A stretch of DNA of 20,437 bases from Bacilli bacterium (lineage in GTDB: Bacteria; Bacillota_I; Bacilli_A; RFN20; CAG-288), in the NCBI GenBank assembly GCA_022774485.1, contig JALFLX010000024.1, forward strand, positions 1-20,437, read 5' to 3'. Below, in pieces: positions 7,084-12,580 of this stretch (the stretch's first letter is position 1; every line of letters starts with the position of its first letter). The notes under the pieces were generated by a model, which saw only the letters and a list, made by a program, of their open reading frames with translations, was not told where the DNA came from and ran no database searches. The position numbers were made by a program, and so were the translations under genes.

Positions 7084-7111
7084 ATTATATAACTAAGTAT
7101 CATAAAAACAA
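7084..7111 (-). promoter_or_regulatory. Promoter of rpmG-secE-nusG-psuK
   Basis: On the minus strand TTGTTT (7106-7111) is followed after 16 bases by TATAAT (7084-7089). The start point would fall near 7077, at the outer edge of the GACCC/GGGTC hairpin, leaving a leader of about 47 bases. Confidence 0.6.
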
Positions 7112-7620
7112 AGAGAAAAAGCTTAAAAAAATACAAAAAGAAAAATTGCAATTTCTATGGCGTGAAAGAATTATCCACTTTTTTAAAAAATAGAAAAAAC
7201 TCTAAAAATAAACTCAAAATAACCTTGCTTTTTCTGTGTGTAACTCTGCTGTTCTTCACTTTGTTATCCACTTGTGATTTTATAGTTATCCACAGACTTA
7301 TCCACCAGTTATCCACCAAAAAGCAGGGAAATCACCGGGTGTGGATAAGCGTATTTTATCTCGGTGGAAAAGTGTAAAAATATCGATAGTTATCGCAATA
7401 TTTCATTGTTTATAACTTTGAGAATGTGGATGACTTATCCACTTATCCACAATTTGAGTTTTCCACCATCCATTTATCAACAAGTTATCCACAATCCACC
7501 GTGGTGGATAAGTGGATAAGTAAATCTCAACTTTGATATAAAGAGACTTTGCGATTTTGTGGATAAAAATTCTTTTTCTTATTTTTCTCTTTATATTCGT
7601 ATACAATTTCACTATAATCT
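7112..7620. other. oriC left half: DnaA-box array between rpmG and dnaA
   Basis: No gene here. The stretch 7112-7170 is very A-rich. Boxes matching TTATCCAC[A/C/T] on the plus strand start at 7171, 7264, 7286, 7298, 7309, 7435, 7443 and 7485. On the minus strand they lie at 7340-7348, 7503-7511, 7511-7519 and 7558-7566. Less perfect sites are TGTGGATGA 7425-7433, TTTTCCACC 7459-7467, TTATCAACA 7474-7482, TTATCGCAA 7390-7398 and GGTGGAAAA 7363-7371. Five of the twelve are the perfect TTATCCACA. Several are 11-12 bases apart (7286/7298/7309) or overlap by one base (7435/7443, 7503/7511), spacing that suits cooperative DnaA loading. Gene strand switches here (minus to the left, plus to the right), as expected at an origin. 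Confidence 0.93.
7590..7618 (+). promoter_or_regulatory. dnaA promoter
   Basis: TTTATA (7590-7595), 17-base spacer, TATAAT (7613-7618), giving a leader of about 20 bases before the AGGAG at 7631-7635. A perfect DnaA box (7558-7566) lies about 24 bases upstream of the -35, compatible with autoregulation by DnaA. Confidence 0.6.
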
Positions 7621-7644
7621 TTTCCGACTAAGGAGCCTTTGACT

Positions 7645-9006
7645 ATGTACGAGACACAGAAAGACAGACAGCTTCAAGATATTTTCACCGAGCTGTTAGA
7701 CCACTTAAAAAAGACAATTGATTCAAAGCTGTTTGACGCGATGTTCTCTGATGGGTTATTCGAACTGAAATCAATCGAAGGGAACAAAGCGCTCTTTGTC
7801 TCAGCTAGCGAGACAAATGCAACGATCATCAAATCTTCCTTAAGCGTCCCGATTCAAGATTATCTTTCCTCCATTCTTGAGACACCGATGTCAGTTGAAA
7901 TTCTAGATAAGAGAACCTTCTTAAAAAGAAAAGAAGCAGTCAAAGAGGCTTCCGATTCTTTCTTCAAAAACTCTTCTTTACAGGCTCAGTTCAACTTCGA
8001 TTCATTCGTTGTTGGACCAAACAATAGAAGCGCCTACACCGCCTCTCTTTACGCGGTCAACAACCCAGCAAAAAGCAATCCGATCTTCTTATATTCCAAA
8101 TCTGGTTTAGGAAAGACTCACCTCTTACAAGCGATCGGAAATGAATATCAGACCCGCCATCCTGAAGCCAAAGTTCTCTATATCACCTCAGATGATTTCT
8201 TAAACGAATATGTCAAATACATCAAAGGAAGAAAAGCGGACGAGTTGAGAGATTTCTTCACCACTGTCGATATGCTCTTAGTGGACGACATTCAGTTCTT
8301 AGCTGGAAAGAATGACACTCAGACAATGTTCTTCAATGTCTTCAACTTCTTAGTCGCTCATTCAAGACAGATTGTCTTAACCTCCGACCGCTCTCCTGAA
8401 GAATTAAAAGATCTTCCCGACCGTCTTATCTCCCGCTTCCAAGGTGGCTTGACCATCTCAATCAGCACTCCTGATAAAGAGACTTTGGTCGACATCTTGA
8501 AAATGAAAATCAAGGTGCATGGCCTAAGCGAAGAGATGTTTACTGAAGATGTCTTAGAATATCTCGCTTTCCACTATTCCAAGAACGTGAGAGAATTAGA
8601 AGGCGCCTTCACAAACCTCCTCTTTGCAATCACTACCACAGAACACGGAAATGTGATTGACTTAGACTTTGTCAAAAAAGTATTCCAAACGGATGAGAAG
8701 AGAAAAATTGCCGCTTCCACCTTATCGATCGACACGATTATCAAAGAAGTATCTTCTCACTACTCCTTAACCGAGAATCAGCTCAAGAGCAAATCTAGAA
8801 TCGGACAAATTGCCTTAGCTAGACAAATCGCCATGTACTTAGCGAGAAACCTCCTCAACATGACCTATCAGAGCATCGGAAAGTACTTTGAAAAAGACCA
8901 CACCACAGTCATGGCAAATGTCCAAAAGATCGAAAGTGAGCTAGAGAAAGATGAGATTCTCAAGTCTGCGATTGAGAAGTTGAAGAGCAATTTACAAACA
9001 AAATGA
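7645..9006 (+). CDS. dnaA: Chromosomal replication initiator protein DnaA
   Basis: ATP-dependent initiator that binds the flanking boxes and opens the origin. It has 453 residues from the ATG at 7645, nine bases after AGGAG; the in-frame TTG at 7639 is too close to that site. The N-terminal domain (about 1-80) is followed by a short linker and the AAA+ domain, which starts with FNFDSFVVGPNNRSAY. It has Walker B LLVDDIQF (211-218), sensor 1 LTSDR, the arginine-finger region LISRF and NVRELEGAF as sensor 2. The Walker A loop reads SKSGLGKTH (151-159): the first glycine of the GxxxxGKT pattern is Ser. The C-terminal domain carries the DNA-binding signature IGKYFEKDHTTVMANVQKI, with Lys for the common Arg and Asn for the usual Ala/Ser. 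It ends at a strong terminator, so dnaN has its own promoter. Confidence 0.98.
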   Translation: MYETQKDRQLQDIFTELLDHLKKTIDSKLFDAMFSDGLFELKSIEGNKALFVSASETNATIIKSSLSVPIQDYLSSILETPMSVEILDKRTFLKRKEAVKEASDSFFKNSSLQAQFNFDSFVVGPNNRSAYTASLYAVNNPAKSNPIFLYSKSGLGKTHLLQAIGNEYQTRHPEAKVLYITSDDFLNEYVKYIKGRKADELRDFFTTVDMLLVDDIQFLAGKNDTQTMFFNVFNFLVAHSRQIVLTSDRSPEELKDLPDRLISRFQGGLTISISTPDKETLVDILKMKIKVHGLSEEMFTEDVLEYLAFHYSKNVRELEGAFTNLLFAITTTEHGNVIDLDFVKKVFQTDEKRKIAASTLSIDTIIKEVSSHYSLTENQLKSKSRIGQIALARQIAMYLARNLLNMTYQSIGKYFEKDHTTVMANVQKIESELEKDEILKSAIEKLKSNLQTK

Positions 9007-9011
9007 CATTC

Positions 9012-9052
9012 AAGATGAGATTCTAAATTAAAATGGGATCTCATCTTTTTTT
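9012..9052 (+). terminator. Intrinsic terminator of dnaA
   Basis: A perfect 10-bp stem, AAGATGAGAT (9012-9021) with ATCTCATCTT (9038-9047), is followed by an uninterrupted T-run (9046-9052). The stop of dnaA is only six bases before it. The insertion sequence landed directly in the T-rich tail of this terminator. Confidence 0.88.
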
Positions 9053-9058
9053 GCTTTT
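9051..9058. repeat. Target-site duplication, left copy
   Basis: TTGCTTTT here is repeated exactly at 10126-10133, directly outside the two ends of the insertion sequence. Eight bases is the size expected for the IS1595 family. A longer match (12 bases, 9049-9060 and 10124-10135) exists because the element's ends begin with AA/TT; the 8-base reading gives the longest inverted repeats. Confidence 0.8.
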
Positions 9059-9085
9059 AAGGATAATACTAATTAAGTGTTGATA
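9059..9085 (+). repeat. IS left terminal inverted repeat
   Basis: 27 bp, starting AAGGATAATACTAATTAAG. It matches the complement of 10099-10125 at 26 positions; the one difference is T at 9068 against C in the other end. The inner six bases, TTGATA (9080-9085), could serve as a -35 for the transposase. Confidence 0.88.
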
Positions 9086-9105
9086 CTTCCTTTTAGTGCT
9101 AAAAT
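9080..9105 (+). promoter_or_regulatory. Probable transposase promoter
   Basis: TGCTAAAAT (9097-9105) is an extended -10 (TG-N-TAAAAT). A TTGATA lies at 9080-9085, but the spacer is only 14 bases, so the extended -10 must carry the activity. The transcript would begin near 9112 and have a leader of about 90 bases containing the structured region 9131-9202. Confidence 0.4.
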
Positions 9106-9130
9106 AGAAGAGCTAAATATTAAAGTTTTT

Positions 9131-9202
9131 AGAGCCCTGGCAGACGAATATTTAGCGATACTCCCGGCTGCCAAGGCTCTAAAGACTTCGGGAGGTATCG
9201 CT
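9131..9202 (+). promoter_or_regulatory. Structured transposase leader with sequestered Shine-Dalgarno
   Basis: Two 13-base pairings interlock. Helix 1 joins AGAGCCCTGGCAG (9131-9143) to CTGCCAAGGCTCT (9168-9180), one mismatch. Helix 2 joins AGCGATACTCCCG (9154-9166), which lies in the loop of helix 1, to CGGGAGGTATCGCT (9189-9202), one bulged base. Helix 2 covers GGAGGT (9191-9196), the ribosome site for the ATG at 9203. The order is that of an H-type pseudoknot; if both full helices cannot coexist, they are alternative states. Leader structures that keep transposase translation low are known in several IS families; for this family it is inference. Confidence 0.6.
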
Positions 9203-10111
9203 ATGGGTAAAGAACACCCTCGTTTTTCCGCACGCGGCAGACATGAATATGACACGAGAAGAGATGAAGAACTGGAAGTCCTATATGACAGCATTCCCGA
9301 TGAATGTCCCTTCTGTCATCATAGACATTTCCGCAAATATGGCTTCATCAAGAGCAATCACAGAAGACGCTATCAGTGTATTGAATGTGGACATACAGTT
9401 TGCGGTTCCTTCTCTACCATCTACTATCGTGGAAGACTGGACCAGAGAGAAGTGAGAGCTCTCGCTGATTCGATTGCACTTGGCACGACAGTCAGAGAAT
9501 CAGCCAAAGCGGCTAATGTCAACAAGAATACAGCCATGAGATATCGGAAGATGATCCTTGCACTTGTCAAAAATGCCGATAAGAAGCCTGTTTTGAGTGG
9601 AAAAGAAGTTCAGATTGACGAGACATACACAACACTCTACAACATGATTGGCGATGAGAAAAAACTCCGTGGCATCTCTCATCAGAAGGAAGCGATAAGC
9701 ATAGGAACGGATGAATCGAATAATATCTTTCTGAAGGATCTCGGACCAGGGCACCCTACCTGCAAAAATCTTTCCGCTGTCTGGGAAGGACATATCAGTC
9801 AGGGCAGTATCATAACGCATGACACTCTGCACGGATACAGAACAGCCTTTGATTCATCAAATCCGGCAGAAGAGATCTATGTGAATTCGCAGATTCCTGA
9901 GGAAGAGGAACAGCTTGATCATATCAATCATCTTTGCTCCGGAATTCAGTGGTTCCTTCAGAGGCATAAAGGAATCAGGAAGGCAAATCTTGACAGTTAT
10001 CTCAGCTGGTATGAGATCATGCATAATGAGAATCCGTCACTTGAGAAGTTTGAATCCAGGATTATGGGAAGTATGCTTCAAAAGAGGAAAATCTTGAATA
10101 TCAACACTTAA
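9203..10111 (+). CDS. IS1595-family DDE/DDN transposase
   Basis: 302 residues from the ATG at 9203, six bases after GGAGGT. The frame stays open upstream to a GTG at 9077 in the inverted repeat, but that stretch encodes the leader helices and has no ribosome site. A zinc ribbon at 35-62 (CPFC and CIEC) is followed by a helix-turn-helix region (about 80-118: REVRALADSIALGTTVRESA and following). The catalytic core has Asp139 in QIDETY, Asp207 in ITHDTLHGY and a third position near HINHLCSGIQWFL (240-252), where Asn242 fits the DDN pattern of this family. The C-terminal KANLDSYLSWYE is the usual YLxWY segment. No frameshift or internal stop. Closest known group: ISXO2-like transposases. Confidence 0.88.
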   Translation: MGKEHPRFSARGRHEYDTRRDEELEVLYDSIPDECPFCHHRHFRKYGFIKSNHRRRYQCIECGHTVCGSFSTIYYRGRLDQREVRALADSIALGTTVRESAKAANVNKNTAMRYRKMILALVKNADKKPVLSGKEVQIDETYTTLYNMIGDEKKLRGISHQKEAISIGTDESNNIFLKDLGPGHPTCKNLSAVWEGHISQGSIITHDTLHGYRTAFDSSNPAEEIYVNSQIPEEEEQLDHINHLCSGIQWFLQRHKGIRKANLDSYLSWYEIMHNENPSLEKFESRIMGSMLQKRKILNINT

Positions 10112-10121
10112 TTGGTATTAT
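10094..10121 (+). promoter_or_regulatory. Possible outward promoter at IS right end
   Basis: TTGAAT (10094-10099), 16-base spacer, TATTAT (10116-10121) preceded by TGG, so an extended -10 as well. It points out of the element across the right half of oriC towards dnaN. The -10 lies within the terminal repeat. Confidence 0.35.
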
Positions 10122-10125
10122 CCTT
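10099..10125 (-). repeat. IS right terminal inverted repeat
   Basis: 27 bp ending TTGGTATTATCCTT, complementary to 9059-9085 with one difference. It overlaps the last codons of the transposase gene (ILNINT and stop at 10109-10111), an economical arrangement. Confidence 0.88.
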
Positions 10126-10133
10126 TTGCTTTT
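10126..10133. repeat. Target-site duplication, right copy
   Basis: TTGCTTTT, identical to 9051-9058, directly outside the right inverted repeat. The sequence continues as AAAAAG and then the first box of the right origin half. Confidence 0.8.
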
Positions 10134-10135
10134 AA

Positions 10136-10325
10136 AAAGTTATCCCAAATTCATCCACAACAGGAAGAAGATATCCACAAAAATTATCCACATCAAAAAC
10201 AAGAAAAAAACGATGCTTTTTAAGAAAAACACGGAAAACAAGAGAAAAATTCTTCTCTTTGACAAGTTATCAACATATCCACCGCTAAGAATAAGAATAA
10301 TAATCCGTAGGATATATTATTGAGA
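10136..10325. other. oriC right half: DnaA boxes and unwinding region between IS and dnaN
   Basis: No gene. Boxes on the plus strand are TTATCCCAA 10140-10148, TCATCCACA 10151-10159, ATATCCACA 10171-10179, TTATCCACA 10184-10192 (the only perfect one), TTATCAACA 10267-10275 and ATATCCACC 10275-10283. The last two overlap by one base and sit directly before the trio-like triplets at 10286. The stretch 10193-10260 is A-rich without boxes. All the boxes point the same way. Known Bacillus-type origins have this arrangement: a second box cluster downstream of dnaA next to the unwinding element. Confidence 0.8.
10286..10303 (+). other. DnaA-trio-like repeat, probable DNA unwinding start
   Basis: Six triplets in a row, TAA GAA TAA GAA TAA TAA, begin two bases (GC) after the DnaA box at 10275-10283. 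In B. subtilis, trios of consensus 5'-TAG/TAA type follow the origin-proximal box after a short GC-rich step and guide DnaA onto one strand. The following bases (10311-10325, GATATATTATTGAGA) are AT-rich, as needed for opening. Confidence 0.6.
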
Positions 10326-10498
10326 TACCAATTCTAAAAATTACGGCAGGGATCAAAAGAAATTACATTCGGCTCATCAATTCAATCGATTCCGAACCAA
10401 AAGAAACAAAAAATCATGAATTTCATCATTTTCAAGATAGTACTTACTAATAGAAATAACTTATAATATCTCTATATAAATTAAAGGGGCAATTTGAT
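10326..10498. other. Leader/spacer before dnaN
   Basis: About 170 gene-free bases between the unwinding region and dnaN. It is A-rich, with only a weak 5-bp inverted repeat (TTCGG 10368-10372, CCGAA 10392-10396) and no strong DnaA box. It ends with the dnaN -10 and ribosome site. Confidence 0.6.
10462..10467 (+). promoter_or_regulatory. -10 element of dnaN
   Basis: TATAAT 32 bases before the dnaN start. No convincing -35 lies 16-18 bases upstream (AGTACT at 10439-10444), so the promoter may be weak or need an activator. Confidence 0.45.
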
Positions 10499-11650
10499 AT
10501 GAAACTCACAATAAAACGCGCTGAATTTCTGAAGATGTTAACATTCGCAGCTCAGGCCATCCCTGGCAAGACTGCAGAGAGCCAATACATGAATTTCTTG
10601 TTGGTCGTCTCTCAAGATGCATTAGATGTCATCACTTCTGATGGCTCTATCTCTTCGAAGATCCATCAAGAGAGAGAAGATGAAAAAGGAAACGAAGTGA
10701 TCTTAGCTTCAGAAGAAGGATCGATTCAGACCCCGGCGAAGCTTCTGTTAGATATCATCAGCAAATTAGGCGGAGATATCGTCACCTTAGAGCTTGTCGA
10801 CTCTTGTCTTTTAAATATCTCTGATGAGAGCTCTAACTTCAACCTTGTCACCAAACCTGGCGAGGAATATCCGGATGTCAATCTCAATGTTCCAGAGGGA
10901 GCAAATGGTTTTAAAGTCTCTCTTGCTGACTTAAAATCTCTCTTTGACACCACATCTTTTGCTGTTGCTGTCAAAGGACCAAAAGAGCTTTATCAAGGAA
11001 TTAACATCACCGCTTTAGATGGAAGACTCACCTTTTTAGCAACAGACTCTTTCCGTGTTGCTTCTCTCTCAAAACCAGAAGCGAGCCAAGATGCAAATTT
11101 TGTCTTCACCTGCCCGGTCAAGCCGTTAGATATGATCACAAGAGCGAGTGAGAGCGGAGAAGTTGTCATCTATCTCGATGAGCAAAAAGCGCTTTTTGTC
11201 TTAGGTAAGACTGTCATCTCCACCCGTCTTCTCCACGGAAACTTCCCGGCGATCGACCGTCTTATCCCGCCGCAGTTCCCGTTCATGATCGAGATGAAAA
11301 CGGCGGAATTTATCGAGAGAGCAGAGAGAGTTAAAATTATCTCTTCGATGGATGGAAGAAATTCTCAGGTCCGTTTGAACTTAAATAAAGATTCTATCTA
11401 TCTCTACGCTAGAAGCACCAACTTTGGAAACTCTCAAGAGACCTTCCACGATGTGAAGATCACCATGCCAGAAGATGTCAATGTCTTTGAAATCGCCTTC
11501 AATGTCGACTTTGTCATGGAAGCGGTCAAAGCGTTGAAGAGTGAGACATTCACTCTTTGTCTTTCCTCCCCGACAAAGATCTTCATGGTTAAGAATGATG
11601 ATCCGACAAATATTCAAATCATCACTCCAATCCGTCTTTCCAATTATTAA
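10499..11650 (+). CDS. dnaN: DNA polymerase III beta subunit (sliding clamp)
   Basis: Ring-forming processivity clamp of the replicative polymerase. It has 383 residues, the normal size for three repeated clamp domains. Recognisable parts are the start MKLTIKRAEFLKML, PAKLLLDIISKLGGDIVTLE in domain 1, KPGEEYPDVNL, LTFLATDSFRVASL in domain 2, NFPAIDRLIP before domain 3 and the end NIQIITPIRLSNY. AAAGGGG (10483-10489) stands nine bases before the ATG. It is separated from dnaA by a terminator, an insertion sequence and the right half of oriC. Instead of the usual yaaA-recF-gyrB, a hydrolase gene follows after only nine bases. Confidence 0.97.
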   Translation: MKLTIKRAEFLKMLTFAAQAIPGKTAESQYMNFLLVVSQDALDVITSDGSISSKIHQEREDEKGNEVILASEEGSIQTPAKLLLDIISKLGGDIVTLELVDSCLLNISDESSNFNLVTKPGEEYPDVNLNVPEGANGFKVSLADLKSLFDTTSFAVAVKGPKELYQGINITALDGRLTFLATDSFRVASLSKPEASQDANFVFTCPVKPLDMITRASESGEVVIYLDEQKALFVLGKTVISTRLLHGNFPAIDRLIPPQFPFMIEMKTAEFIERAERVKIISSMDGRNSQVRLNLNKDSIYLYARSTNFGNSQETFHDVKITMPEDVNVFEIAFNVDFVMEAVKALKSETFTLCLSSPTKIFMVKNDDPTNIQIITPIRLSNY

Positions 11651-11659
11651 TCCTGTTCT

Positions 11660-12580
11660 ATGCCTTGGTATTGGATTCTTTTGATTGTCCTAGGATCCCT
11701 TTTTGTTCTCTTTGCTGTTTTTACAATCGTCTTATCGATTATCTTCCTTTCCGTACTCTCTCATCCTAAACGAGTGACAAGAGAGGTTGCTTTTCGCGAG
11801 GGGATAAAAGACGGATATTTCAATAAAATCGAGGGGATGAAAAGAGAAGAGTTCACTTTGACAATGAGGGATGGCTATGTGATTCACCTTGAGAAATCGA
11901 TACATCCTAATTCCAAAGGGATTGTCCTTTTCGCACACGGATACACATGGACAAGAGAAGGAATGCTCAAATATGCCCAAGAATTTTATGAGATGGGATA
12001 TTCTGTCATCCTTTATGATGAGAGAGGACATGGCGACAACAAGAGAGTCGCCTGCACATTCGGTTATAACGAAAGCAAAGATCAAAATGAGATCTGTGAT
12101 TACATCCGCAAAGAATACGGAAAAGAAGTGAAGTTAGGACTATTAGGGGAAAGCTTAGGAGCTGCGACTACTCTTCTCACCATGGGAAAAAGAGATGATC
12201 TTTCTTTTGTCGTCGCTGATTGTCCTTACTCTTCTTTGAATGAATTCTTTGTTCCGCTTTTGAAAGCGAACAAACTCCCTTGTTTTATCCTTCCGTTTTC
12301 TTCCCTCTTCTGTAAGCTTATTCATCACTACTGGTTTAAAGATATCTCACCCAAAGATGCAATCAGAGAGAAGAAGACACCGCTTCTTCTTATCGCCGGG
12401 AATAACGACAATCTCATCCCTTGTATAGAAAGCCAGTGGATTTACGACAACAAGAAAGAAGGAATCAAAGAGCTGTATTTCATGGAGGGAGCAGATCATG
12501 CGATGGCGTATCGTCAAAACCCTGTCAAATACCGCGAAGTTTTAGATACGTTTCTGAAGAGAGTGGAGGAAGAAGCATGA
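11660..12580 (+). CDS. Membrane-anchored alpha/beta hydrolase
   Basis: Serine hydrolase of 306 residues with one N-terminal membrane span (about 4-32), so probably tethered to the membrane. The catalytic triad is visible: Ser165 in the nucleophile elbow GESLG, Asp250 in GNNDNLIP and His280 in ADHAMAY. FAHGYTWTREGM (91-102) forms the oxyanion-hole loop and YDERGHGDN the following strand. This fits the BAAT/YqkD-like peptidase-esterase group; the substrate cannot be told. The start nine bases after dnaN has no Shine-Dalgarno sequence, so translation may depend on reinitiation after dnaN. The next gene's start overlaps its stop by four bases (ATGA). Confidence 0.82.
   Translation: MPWYWILLIVLGSLFVLFAVFTIVLSIIFLSVLSHPKRVTREVAFREGIKDGYFNKIEGMKREEFTLTMRDGYVIHLEKSIHPNSKGIVLFAHGYTWTREGMLKYAQEFYEMGYSVILYDERGHGDNKRVACTFGYNESKDQNEICDYIRKEYGKEVKLGLLGESLGAATTLLTMGKRDDLSFVVADCPYSSLNEFFVPLLKANKLPCFILPFSSLFCKLIHHYWFKDISPKDAIREKKTPLLLIAGNNDNLIPCIESQWIYDNKKEGIKELYFMEGADHAMAYRQNPVKYREVLDTFLKRVEEEA

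Larger units (their letters stand above)
9059..10125 (+). mobile_element. IS1595-like (ISXO2-type) insertion sequence, 1067 bp, intact
   Basis: Bounded by imperfect 27-bp inverted repeats (9059-9085 and 10099-10125) that begin AAGGATAATAC and differ at one position, with an 8-bp direct repeat outside. It carries one full-length transposase gene in the same direction as dnaA and dnaN. Removing it and one target copy restores a normal dnaA terminator followed directly by DnaA boxes. The near-perfect ends, identical target copies and open transposase frame indicate a recent, possibly active insertion. No passenger gene is present. Confidence 0.88.

Noticed and set aside
7639..7644. TTG start for dnaA two codons upstream
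   Set aside because: Only three bases after AGGAG; the ATG at 7645 has proper spacing.
9077..9202. N-terminal extension of the transposase from a GTG inside the inverted repeat
   Set aside because: No ribosome site there, while GGAGGT stands six bases before the ATG at 9203, and the stretch is occupied by two long self-complementary helices.
10126..10323. 65-codon open frame between the IS and dnaN
   Set aside because: Low-complexity Lys/Ile-rich translation that runs through DnaA boxes; no ribosome site.
12421..12576. Longer start for the MFS transporter
   Set aside because: Overlaps the end of the hydrolase gene in another frame and reads as non-hydrophobic, non-MFS sequence; GGAGGA supports 12577.
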